Shown here one piece after another: positions 47,501 through 54,500 of a DNA stretch of 63,454 nt. The stretch covers positions 1-63,454 of the forward strand of contig JAJKFJ010022540.1 of assembly GCA_027382625.1 (NCBI GenBank), in the 5' to 3' direction. The notes below the pieces were generated by a model that worked only from the letters and a program-made list of their open reading frames with translations, had not been told where the DNA came from and made no database searches. The first letter of the stretch is position 1. Each line of letters begins with the position of its first letter. The translations under genes were made by a program, and so were the position numbers. This DNA is from Tetmemena sp. SeJ-2015. Lineage: Eukaryota; Ciliophora; Spirotrichea; Sporadotrichida; Oxytrichidae.

Positions 47501-50041
47501 AAAACTACTGCTGTAATTAATTTCAGATTTTATGAGAATTTTTAAATAATTTTAATATAAGAATAATGTTAAATTTGTCCATCAAAATCACAAACATATT
47601 CTAAGCTTGTATTTTCAGGAATGGGTTACATTTCTAAATAAAAATAGATTTTTTTTTGTGAATACATAGCCTTCGTTAAAATAAAAATTATATTTATGAA
47701 AATGTTATGATTTTAGTAAGTTTCAATATGCAGTTTCTCTCCTCAAAAGATAACAACTTTGTTTTGTACATTAAACAACTCTTTACCCATTTATCTTTCC
47801 TTATGGTTACATTCTAGATCAACTTAAAATATTCTTCATCTCTCTAACACTACATCTTTTATGTTTTTAAATTTAGACATATTTAGATTAACAACATAAC
47901 AAGTAAAAGAAATTTGAAGAGAAATCCAAGAAATTAAATTTATTAAGCTAGCAACTTTTAGACTCAGTGATTTGAATTACAAACAATATGGATATTTTTA
48001 AATTCATATATTTAATAAAAAAAATATATAACAAACAGCAACATCCTGAATATGAAACTTAGTTTTCTTTTCTAATTTATTATGCTCATTTTAAATTTTA
48101 AAATTTTCGGTAATATTAAAATTTTAAATTAAAATTTTTATTTTCTAAATTAAAAATTTTTTAAAAAAATTTGCAAAAAACCTCTAAAACTCTCTTATAA
48201 TATATCAATAAATTATTATACTATATGGTATTTAAAAAATTTAATTTATAAGAAATTAGCTACAATCAATTAATGCTAGCCCTTTTAATTGAGGAATTAA
48301 AAAATTGGCTGCTTAAATCACTTATTCATCACTTGATTAATTTTATTTGATAGCCAATAATTAAAAATATGAGTTACTTCTTTAAGCACCCTTAAGTATT
48401 AAAATCGATTTCAAGAGCAGAAAAGTGCCAATATTTTTTTTAAATGTGTTTGAATCTATAATTATGTGGTTAGGATATCTAATTTTGGTAGCCTAATTGT
48501 AAACATAGAATGCATTACAGGTTACTAACTTGAGAATAAGTATGAAAGGCTGATATCCTTTTAAGCTTATATAGTCCTTTTGCTGCCAATAATATATTCA
48601 TTGATAGCTGTTATCATCCAGGTGCTTTTAGGAATATTGTCACCTAATCAAAAATTGAACTTATTTAAACTTAAAATTATTAATTCTCTGCTTGTGATTT
48701 ATTACTTTCTAGTTCCATCCATCTTTGAAAAGGTTTTCTAATTCTTCAACTACAAAAAGGTTAATTAAGAAGATAGACTTTATCAAGATTTAGAAATATA
48801 AAGTGGATCAGAAATTCACCAGAAAATTCTGCTTAATTTTGCTATACCAAATATAATCCTATGGTTAACTGGAGTCCCGATTCTTTTATTCATCTTTCTA
48901 AAGAACTCAAAGAATTTAAATATAATATTTATTTATATAAGTTGAATTATTCTAAAATGGCTTTTGTAAAAAGTGTGTTAGGTTTTCTTTATCTAGATCT
49001 TAAGGACTAATACTACTAATTTGATTTGATTTTGCATGCAACTAAGTTCTTCATTTTACTACTTATAGCCATTTTGAGGGATTAAGGAGTAATAGTACAG
49101 TCACTTATTGTGATTGCTATTTATTCAATGTAAGATTTCGTATTAAATCTTAACTCCTTGTAGGTTTTATTTCTTCAACTTGAATCTTCACCCATTCAGA
49201 ACTTCTGCATTCAATTTAAAATATAATCTTATTATAATTCAACAGAATGCATGAATACTCCCTCATTACTTCAATCATTATTGGCCAAATTATAAATTTA
49301 ATATAATTTTGAGAAAGAAACTTAGATAAAGTTAAAATTAAGCTATTATTTTATCTTAAGTTTAGGGAGCTGTGATTTTAAATATATTTGAGAATACTCT
49401 GTACTGTGGAATGTATTTCCAGGCATCAGAAGATGAAGATTGGATATCTCAGCATCCAGACAACTCTCAAGGGCTAGTTTAATATAATTTATAAGGCGAG
49501 GACTTTTTGACTGCAGTGGTTTTCATAATACATTTATCTTACTATCTGTTGTGGACTTGGTATTTTATTTAGGACATTAAACTCAATCTGTAAAAGAACT
49601 ACTCAAATCTTTATAAAAAATGCTTTGTACTTTCTCTTGCTGTAGATCTCACAGTTAATCTCTCCCCTTTAAATTTTTTCTTTTTTATTTTCTCTTTAGA
49701 GGAATAAAGAATGGAATCTTTTAAAGAAGTTAGTTTAAAACTGAGTTAAATCCAGTACCAAGAAGAATACTTCGCGTTCACCAAAAATATTAGAAACATG
49801 TATACATCCAAAAACTTTTTCATCAACGACTAAAAAATTAAGTATCTAAAAGATTATCTTTCGAAGGAAGCCTTAATTAAGTATCTTGATAAACTTTATA
49901 AAGATAAGGGAAAATTTCCCTATAAACCGAAACTAATCTTTTGACCAAAATTAGATAAATCAAATATAAAGCACGAAAGAATGTAAGGTCAAAGTAGACA
50001 TAAGATTCGAAGAGCATTCTAAACAAAAGAACTATGACTGA
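28371..50041 (+). CDS. Copy B: the most complete copy of the large membrane protein gene
   Basis: The gene runs from ATG 28371 to TGA 50039-50041 and about 39 MDS blocks can be read, totalling about 8 kb (roughly 2,600 residues). Order: signal peptide, about 30 blocks of beta-helix rungs with GG-A-I/V motifs, pre-membrane domain, Cys-rich PKPGYW segment, at least six membrane helices, charged tail. I know this architecture from very large ciliate surface proteins; exact function and ligand are unknown. All blocks are in order and on one strand, so the gene is not scrambled. It has few lesions: a probable length error in GGGAAAATTTCCC near 49910 and one extra base near 38942. Confidence 0.8.
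28922..29022 (+). CDS. Copy B MDS 2: FDLQYIQPDQYAHYIDQN block
   Basis: Matches copy A 4456-4553 with about 90% base identity inside spacers that otherwise do not align. It probably ends at pointer TGAATAT 29016-29022, whose partner is 29346-29352. As in copy A the join leaves TGA in frame. Confidence 0.6.
29346..29655 (+). CDS. Copy B MDS 3: first beta-helix rungs
   Basis: RNVTIVCKQNGYES, QQQPSVIQISNAIELT, SLFLNCSFSNGRGAILSIQN, NNYAQFGGVIHSINST and SIQDSSF. It ends at pointer ATTCA 29651-29655. Copies A and C align throughout. Confidence 0.85.
29656..29692 (+). other. Short IES with pointer ATTCA (copy B)
   Basis: ATTCA at 29651-29655 and 29688-29692 with 32 bases between. Excision gives TCC TCA TTC ATA AAT AAT, reading SSFINNG. 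Same codon and same pointer as copy A, different spacer sequence. Confidence 0.85.
29688..29867 (+). CDS. Copy B MDS 4: NNGAGEGGVLYLQDL rungs
   Basis: FINNGAGEGGVLYLQDLIKL, then DTIINQTTSIYSGSLLSHS and FNNLTQHDS. Ends at pointer ATTC 29864-29867. Confidence 0.8.
29868..30366 (+). other. IES with pointer ATTC (copy B), expanded by an insert
   Basis: ATTC at 29864-29867 and 30363-30366; excision reads HDSLSCEINS. The copy A IES at this site is 107 bases, this one is 499. The extra sequence (about 29930-30260) is less AT-rich, with no match elsewhere in the window, so it looks like an insertion into an existing IES. Confidence 0.7.
30363..30546 (+). CDS. Copy B MDS 5: LSNFGSSISPGAISV rung
   Basis: EINSQNISLSNFGSSISPGA, then ISVNSALTKIKLVDSIIKD. 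Nearly identical to copy A. The end of this block from GT 30528 is probably intron. Confidence 0.8.
30528..30614 (+). other. GT-AG intron with ATGGT-pointer IES inside (copy B)
   Basis: IES 30547-30584 (ATGGT at 30542-30546 and 30580-30584) lies inside GTCAAG (30528) to TTTTTAATAG (30614). After both removals TCC CTT A joins AT ATT AAA GAG, reading SLNIKELLIDNV. Without the intron all three copies change frame here. Confidence 0.6.
30615..30790 (+). CDS. Copy B MDS 6: KELLIDNVLISFQ rung
   Basis: IKELLIDNVLISFQLSVMKM, ADSKLQLVQIVGVNSTPF, then INITRLNFSQIYIT. Same as copy A apart from silent changes. The 3' edge is not fixed. Confidence 0.75.
31166..31562 (+). CDS. Copy B MDS 7: LLDCEECKQVSIQN rungs
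   Basis: QFSDFCKEDQYWSSDID, then HSLKGLLKVSNSTLSINN, ITISNMSTYSQFLLDCEECK, IQNIIANNAYSCYGEASLAY and LKIQNIYISTSAINN. This intact frame is the reference for the frameshifts in copy A. Three or more cysteines are shared with copy C. Confidence 0.85.
31597..32040 (+). CDS. Copy B MDS 8: IQSDWSISFKNITLKEQ to FISPLLFNPTK
   Basis: IQSDWSISFKNITLKEQAAS, VGLINFENKSLVRNIEI, LYKQDYISSILIIGAKESVN, FPEYGMKSRRVFEDDYGLFN and NCSSTNFDFETLINNSFISP. Long and clean. The junction with MDS 7 is unresolved: CAATT/AATT repeats or a GTCAAG to TTTTAG intron both nearly work. Confidence 0.85.
32258..32412 (+). CDS. Copy B MDS 9: DINPLIYASGQVLSLTE block
   Basis: DINPLIYASGQVLSLTENEY, then CDESSHDLQNCISTQVTL. Matches copy A almost base for base and copy C with a 1-base loss. 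Confidence 0.75.
32516..32546. repeat. (GA)n microsatellite
   Basis: About 31 bases of GA repeat with one AAA interruption, in the IES between copy B MDSs 9 and 10. Not present in copies A or C. Confidence 0.9.
32758..33154 (+). CDS. Copy B MDS 10: NCYNFQNGVILQCYNCQN to IGRSLVHNLTVQI
   Basis: NCYNFQNGVILQCYNCQNIT, then AGFFWMDDKTRVAQFKNLQF, INISDCYFQNIHSYEKEGGL and YDRTYFEEIDLMKIGRSL. The best conserved block of the ectodomain, with four cysteines in all copies. Confidence 0.85.
33505..34775 (+). CDS. Copy B MDSs 11-15: five short rungs
   Basis: 33505-33557 AAVIQLKPKAIRFWGG; 33640-33810 RSLTLEDCYFQQITSEQTGA, then ILKVEGMTYDVNQT; 33915-34029 KNVTVKQSYALRGAIFDLGY, then YDVFQITNLQVEC; 34312-34351 ECLKPNDPLLIDF; 34655-34775 GSVIEIGLKTYKFSFD. 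Each recurs in copies A and C in order. Spacers of 80-370 bases between them are IES, with no other recognisable content. Confidence 0.75.
35225..36620 (+). CDS. Copy B MDSs 16-19: four rungs with GGAI motifs
   Basis: 35225-35372 SSFNNCISYDQGGAIKILQS, then STFVNNSALIF; 35734-35818 MGGAISLFVADATIENCIF; 36246-36362 IGGAIAILNPFFTSKI, then GINNRAAISGGLKFQN; 36560-36620 IFLAAVQLKAINRVYC. These show the canonical rung: S-x-F-N/x-N-C/N, then GGAI. Spacers carry nothing recognisable. Confidence 0.8.
37308..39415 (+). CDS. Copy B MDSs 20-24: five short rungs
   Basis: 37308-37350 NITGSMAKY; 37905-37970 KYGGAIHIANKNLVFYSVN; 38438-38512 TTYLKNTAQKFGGVIYHFSS; 38924-38970 NFASQ, with one extra base against copy C NFASYGAIIYS; 39293-39415 NSNLSFFKSKRVRLAS. 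The first four have copy C counterparts; the last is inferred from position and an open frame only. IES spacers total about 1.8 kb and contain nothing I recognise. Confidence 0.65.
39545..40070. other. High-GC coding-like island inside a copy B IES
   Basis: About 525 bases at roughly 42-43% GC in surroundings near 20%. Both strands are open: forward about 39549-39834 (includes CSGNCLRVVPFLGRNRATPG) continuing in another frame to about 40070 (GLNPYESFTLLSEVPVEVFL), and reverse 39567-39788 and 39794-39994. I do not recognise any product, and open length alone is weak evidence when TGA is the only stop. It has no match in copies A or C. The best reading is an MDS or relic of an unrelated gene embedded in an IES. 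Confidence 0.55.
40417..40472 (+). CDS. Copy B MDS 25: FNAIRNSSSKFLGLF rung
   Basis: Matches copy A 16034-16082 (LNAIRNNTRRLLGLL). About 100 bases upstream (40255-40330), TTGTCAAATTAATTAAGG and flanks are also conserved with copy A 15855-15940, which may be part of another small MDS. Confidence 0.6.
40585..41332. mobile_element. Foldback element with about 290-bp inverted arms
   Basis: The left arm starts AAATTGTTAAAACC (40585-40598) and the right arm ends GGTTTTAACAATTT (41319-41332). Further matching pairs inward: TCAGCCATTAGA with TCTAATGGCTGA, GACACCCGTAAA with TTACTGGTGTC, and CCGCCCCACTCATTAAA with TTTAATGAGTGGGCGCG. Arms cover about 40585-40870 and 41045-41332 with a 170-bp centre. 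No open frame. It sits in an IES of copy B; a weaker relative lies at about 1080-1780. Limits are softened by homopolymer smearing. Confidence 0.7.
41340..42240. other. Partly smeared IES sequence of copy B
   Basis: Runs such as TTTTTTTTTTTTAAACCCCCC and GGGGAAAAAAAA dominate 41580-41700 and 41940-42120. One readable rung lies inside (41729-41811). I see nothing else that can be supported. Confidence 0.55.
41729..43580 (+). CDS. Copy B MDSs 26-29: strong GG-repeat rungs
   Basis: 41729-41811 KSSYSNNRGLKGGIYSVYYS; 42254-42532 NGGVLSLEQRSSIEILSSYF, SADQKGGVFYAKYSG, NNYADEGSALFMIYS; 42925-43110 DNYSEEGTDGICVINSA, KKGGFIQALFGSLIDM; 43412-43580 STKFINGKADQGGAIYLGGN, then AQYRGGAIFSTS. All align with copy A 16849-20010. 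Confidence 0.8.
43651..44478. mobile_element. TIR element without transposase, G/C-capped
   Basis: The left end reads GGGGGAGGGACGGAAGTTAAC, the right end GTTAACTTCCGTCCCCTCCCC. Matching continues inward (GGTAAAAAAGC; GCTAAAAAAATGAAGAGA; CAGATTTAGCTGAAAG against the right arm), so arms are about 170 bp at roughly 75% identity. The 480-bp centre has no open frame of note. It sits in the IES between copy B MDSs 29 and 30. Flanks share AAAATAT, a possible but uncertain target duplication. A solo right end of the family occurs at 23740-23893. Confidence 0.75.
44650..45520 (+). CDS. Copy B MDSs 30-32: NNLAGDLGDDIFIQNS to FSLGIDKS
   Basis: 44650-44810 YFENNLAGDLGDDIFIQNS, then NNIYHTVGKQFISVESAN; 44853-45026 RFVNSVFQIVDSYFS and SMQGGAIYVQETPQG; 45447-45520 FSLGIDKS. 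All align with copy A. Confidence 0.75.
45847..46605 (+). CDS. Copy B MDSs 33-34: last beta-helix rungs
   Basis: 45847-46172 NCSAYEGGAIYFSNSNF, SGNGGAIYLTSEGITN, LAKSKGGAIYWDSYEPQ; 46514-46605 VAEIFQNNYAIIYGQNVAST. The final rungs before the membrane-proximal region, with spacing between GGAI motifs of about 40 residues. Confidence 0.8.
46662..47445 (+). CDS. Copy B MDS 35: pre-membrane domain and Cys-rich segment
   Basis: The longest single block. It reads LSLSNFRSGQSIDEFQFEIQ, DIYGQLISSDNSSTAILLVN, IVEGTSFYTAVNGVITFTN, ECIIGEQYTP and NPSGKCQSCPVGTFSLIK. The Cys-rich part follows: CSSCAEGLVCLGGS, GPKPGYWRND, CLNQDACLGM and GYEGVLCSQCQNGFYRTS. The paired-Cys CPVG and PKPGYWR words are the ones I associate with extracellular Cys modules next to the membrane in ciliate proteins. 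This is the best anchor for a database search. Confidence 0.85.
47561..47885 (+). CDS. Copy B MDS 36: first membrane block, with intron
   Basis: VKFVHQNHKHILSLYFQEWV before a GT-AG intron (47658-47716), then FNMQFLSSKDNNFVLYIKQL and THLSFLMVTFQINLKYSSS. Matches copies 0 and A. Phase across the intron is off by one base beside a T9 run. Confidence 0.7.
48465..49315 (+). CDS. Copy B MDSs 37-38: transmembrane region
   Basis: VRISNFGSLIVNIECITGYQ, YIVLLLPIIYSLIAVIIQVL (helix), SLLVIYYFLVPSIFEKVFQ (helix), KVNQEDRLYQDLEIQSGSE, NFAIPNIILWLTGVPILLFI (helix), MAFVKSVLGFLYLDLKDQYY, ATKFFILLLIAILRDQG (helix), VIVQSLIVIAIYSMQDFVLN (helix) and LFLQLESSPIQNFCIQF. A short IES near 48925-48950 separates the two blocks. 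Ends at pointer TTTGAGAA 49308-49315. Confidence 0.8.
49316..49394 (+). other. IES with 8-base pointer TTTGAGAA (copy B)
   Basis: TTTGAGAA at 49308-49315 and 49387-49394. Excision reads QYNFENTLYCGMYFQ in frame. The longest pointer in the window that closes the frame cleanly. Confidence 0.8.
49387..50041 (+). CDS. Copy B MDS 39: last helix, cytoplasmic tail and stop
   Basis: NTLYCGMYFQASEDEDWISQ, GEDFLTAVVFIIHLSYYLLW (helix), then ESFKEVSLKLSQIQYQEEYF, NMYTSKNFFIND and LSKEALIKYLDKLY. As written a TGA appears at 49942-49944, caused by extra bases in GGGAAAATTTCCC compared with copy A. With copy A's length there the frame would reach NYD and TGA 50039-50041. The extra bases probably reflect a homopolymer error. 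Confidence 0.75.
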
Positions 50042-51414
50042 GCTCTATAAATATATTGATTTAAATATAAGGAAATTGATTTTAGAATATTTTATTTAAT
50101 TAATTTTTCTCTTGATTTATTTTATTTCTGATATTATCATATTATATTGACTCTTACTTTGTATAATGTACGATCCAATTCAAATTTATGTGATTAATTA
50201 TCATTCATTAAGAAGTTTCATTAAATTTTAAATGATAATTATAATTACAATATTTATGAATTTTCATAATTTATCATTTAATTGCTATTTAATCGCTCCT
50301 TTTATTTATTTTTCTAAAGCGTAGAACTGTTAAAATAAATTAGAAAAGTTTAAAAGAGTTTTATTGCATTATAAGCTTAAATAAACTTCATCCTTCAAAT
50401 GGTAAGAGTTTTAGAGAGCAAATAGTTATTCATGCAATTTTACGCTTTGATTAGCATAATTAAATATTAATATTCCATTTTTATATTGCTTTTACGGTTT
50501 TTATATTCTTGAATTAATTTTGTGCAAGGCTGAAAATAATTTAGTTTTTAATTCCTAAATATTTTAAATAAAGCTTAATATTTGAATAAAGATTTAAATT
50601 CCTAATTTTAAATTTTTAAATAAGCCATATATCATAATATTTTAAATAAGCCATATATCATAATATTTTAAATAAACTCATGTAGTTCGCCCACATTTAA
50701 AATAGATATTTAACTTTCAATATTAGAATTACATAATTAAAGAGTTTTTAAACTAAAATATATTTATATTTTAAGAGGAAATTGAATTAATTATTTAAAT
50801 TGAAAAAAATCATGTAGCAGTTTCCATTTAAATAATTCCTAAAAATTCACTAGAGCATACAATTTTAAGAGTTTAATAAAAAAAGCAGAGAAACAGCACT
50901 ATGAAGAAGATTAAATTAGTAGCTCTATTTTGAAGATTTCCTTGACTTCTTTGTAGAAGAATATATTGGTCAAACCCGAGCATTACTCTTAATTCTCCCT
51001 TAATAAATTAATATACAGAAGATAATTACATAAATGAGATTGTAATAGATAAAAACTTAATAAATTTTTATCTTCAATTTAAATTGGCTTATACTTTTTA
51101 GAGAGCATATTATTCTGTAGATTATAATAGGAAATTGGTAATAGTTTCTAAAAAGTAATACGAATTAGAAGCAATAGAATTATAAACTTAAACAAATCTC
51201 TTGAAGAATGAATTATCATCAATTTATGCTGCCTCAAATAATGCTAAAAGCTCTCTATTTGCTAAAAACTTACCTAGATTTTATTTATCAGTTACAAATC
51301 ATGATAAAAAAGTAGAAATAAATGTAAGATGATAAATATATAATTGAAAGCAAGAGCTGTGATTTAAAAGCAATAAATTATAAATAAGAAAAACAAATTT
51401 TACAAGGACAAACT
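50042..51414. other. Spacer between copies B and C
   Basis: About 1.4 kb of AT-rich sequence. It contains a 26-base tandem duplication (50615-50666) and, just after it, CCCACATTTAAAATAGATAT, shared with the spacer after copy A. The rest shows nothing recognisable. Confidence 0.55.
50615..50666. repeat. 26-base tandem duplication
   Basis: Two exact copies of a 26-base unit that begins TTTAAATAAGCCATAT and ends ATCATAATAT, followed by a partial third copy (TTTAAATAA). It lies about 570 bases after the copy B stop. Confidence 0.9.
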
Positions 51415-51560
51415 ATGCTCACATTATCCTCATGCAATCTAAACTAACCGATATCATAGTGGTTTAATTCCTAATAACGGCACCTGTTGATATCTTTAAT
51501 TATAGCCCTTTCAGTAGTCTAAAGTGCAACTATTCAGATTGCTGATTAGTATAAGTAATA
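51415..51560 (+). CDS. Copy C MDS 1: start codon and signal peptide
   Basis: MLTLSSCNLNQPISQWFNSQ, then a core LLISLIIALSVVQSAT and IQIADQYK. IQIADQYK lines up with IEIANEYQ of copy A. A second ATG at 51434 opens another frame that meets TGA after 36 codons, so 51415 is preferred. The MDS 2 counterpart (FDLQYI) was not found in copy C. Confidence 0.65.
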
Positions 51561-54500
51561 TAAATTATATAAATTGATTTCTTTTGTTATTTTACTAATC
51601 TAAACCAAATTAATGTTGTAACATTTCATGAAAGACGGCAATATGACTATAAGGATCTATGAATTAAAAAATGTAAATGATATTCGTAAAATAAATCTGA
51701 AAATCCTTTTTAACATAGCTTGATGAGTAAGCCTATAATCTTAATTAATCGTATGTAATTGATTAGTTTTGTCTTTAAAAGTTTATATAAACTAAAAATT
51801 TATATAAAGTTGCTGAAAATAGATTAAATTTAGTCAAGTGGTAAAATGAAGGCTTGAGATTTAAAGAATATAGTGAGAATAAGTTCAGAAAACAGAAGAT
51901 TTTTGAATTAGAAGTATTTTATAATGAAAAGAAGGGAATAAAAATTTTTATGTTGAATTTAAATAAAAAAAACCTTTTTGGGCAATTTCTTTTCTTGACT
52001 AAAAAAGCCTATTTAATTAAGCGGCTTATTTTGTTTGTTTTCAAAAAAAATTTTAAAAATTTTAATATTTTTAAAAAAAAATTTTCCTCATTTTTTTGGC
52101 TAAGTTTTTATTAAATTGTATATAAAAAGAGAATAGTGAAACTTTACTCGAGACACATGATTCTTGATTAATGAGGCTTGATTAAATAAAAAGATATTTG
52201 AGACAGCCAGTATTAAAGGCAGATAGAAAGATTTTCCAGGACTAAACAATAACATATTTATTTATAAAAGGAGAAAGAAAACTTCTTAGAAATGAAATCA
52301 TCGCCTAATTTAAAATTATTTAAAAGATAGAAGATCAATAGAGCAATAAAAGCAAATTTAACTTTGATAATGATAATTAATTAACCTTAAAAGTTTTTCC
52401 AATATATTTTATGATTTCCTATTGTTCTTTATTCGAAATTATCGCATTATCAAAATCTTTACTACGTTTCTGTATTGAAATTTGTTTGAGATATGGAAAA
52501 AATTTAGAGTGAGAGAATTATAATAATATCGAGAGAGCTCTGAAAAGCTTTGAAGAAGCAAAAGATAATGAAAAAATAAAATTATTAATTTATTTTGAAT
52601 AAAATATAATACTCTCCATATTTAGTTAAATTTATTAAATTTAACTCCATTTAAAATAAAAAATATTTAATCTTCTTGAATAATTATCAGAAATGTGACC
52701 ATAATTTGCTAAAATTATAGCTATGAAACTCTAAATGATTTGGTGTCTGATAACACTAAAAACTAGCAACCATCAGTTTTTTAAATCAGCAATGCTATCG
52801 AAATGACAATTTAAGATTCCATGTTCCTTAATTGCTCTTTTAAAAATTCCATAGGTGCAGTATTATAAATTTAAAACTCTACTGTATCCATTATAAACTC
52901 AACATTTTAAAAATAACAGCCTTAAATTTTGGTTTGGGTGATTACACCCTAATTAAATCTAAATTAAAAATTTTTAATTATTTTTTAAAATTTTCTTTTG
53001 GGAAGTAAAAAAAAACTAAAAATTGGGGGGGGTAAAGGGGAAATTTTTCCCCAAATTTTCAAACCTTTAATTCCCAAAAATTTATAAAAACTATATTTTT
53101 TTTTTATCTTTAAACTTTTTAAATTTTTAGAAAAACCCAATTTAAAACTTTTTTTAAATTTTATTCTTAATTAAATAATAAATAAATTGCTAAACTTAAA
53201 ATTCATATTAGCTTTGTTTGATAACTATAAGTCAGGCACAAAATGAAAAGCATTCCAAAATTAAATTTGAAGTGATATAGAATCATTTCTTTATCATTAT
53301 TAATTGATTATTTAAGTTTTTTTAACAAAAAAGAGAATAATTTATAGTAGAAAATTCAATGCAATTTTTGAAAATATATCAATTATAATACCTAATATTT
53401 TTATTATATACTTCATTGATCTCTAAGATAAACTTGGAGAATATTAGTTTAATAAACTTTGGAAGCTCAATTTCTTCAGGGGCTATTTCTATAAGGAGCC
53501 CTTTCACCAATATAAAATTGACTGATAGTATATTCAAAGACCCTGCTCCTGTTGTTAATTTGACAACATCAATTAGTAATGTAGATGGAATGGTTATTAA
53601 ATTTAAATAGGATTTTTATTTATTTGATGGTGATTAGCGCCACAGATATTATTTTTATTAGATCTAAAAGAGCTGCTAATATATAATGTGGTTGTTTCTT
53701 ACTAATCAGACATTTTAAAAATGGCAGATTCAAACCCATAATTAATTAAAATTATTGGTGTTAGTTCCATCCCTTTTATCAACATTACCAGCCTAAACTT
53801 TTTAATAAACATTAATTAGCCAGAAAAAAATTACGCATTATTTTATAATTAGAGTTTAGAATTACGAAAAATATTATATAAAAAAAGCAATTAAATTTTT
53901 TAAACAAATTTCTATTTCTCAAAAATTTTAGGTCTTGAAAGTTGCTAAGTCATATTAAAATAAATCTTTGGCTTCATAAATCTTAACAGTAACTTTTGAA
54001 TCTTCTTAATTAAAAATTCTGTTCATATACAAAAAATTCAAATTACTAATGTGATAGAAATAATCGAAGTTTTAGCTAAAAAAAGATTCATAAATTTTGC
54101 AAGTTTCAAATTCAATCATATTAAACTAATTTTTCGTGTAATGTAATACTAAGTAAGGAGAATTATTTTCTACTTAGATAAAATGAGCATGTATAAATTG
54201 ATGATTAAATAATTGCAAACCAATTTCCCCTCATATTTGGGGGTTTAACCAAATGATATTTTTAATGATTTTAATTTTATCTAATTGTTATTTTATTCCA
54301 TATTTCTCCTAACTTTTCAACAGTATATCCTTAAAATAGATAATCTTTCTCAGATATTTGCAGAGACTCTACTTGGAATTAAGAAACTAATTGTCTTATA
54401 AATATTGAAAATGGAGACATTTTCCTTGACCGAAATATTTTTCAAGATATTTATTCACCATCTTTGAGTGGAATTCTTAAAGTTTCAAACTCCTCACTTT

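Noticed and set aside
3938..50041. Gene scrambling (permuted or inverted MDSs)
   Set aside because: Every recognised block in A, B and C is in the same linear order and on the same strand.
32516..50666. CRISPR array
   Set aside because: The only short tandem repeats are a GA microsatellite and a 26-base direct duplication without spacers.
3938..54010. Treating all spacers as introns
   Set aside because: Most spacers lack GT-AG ends, range up to more than 1 kb and carry transposons, and several are bounded by pointers that restore the frame exactly.
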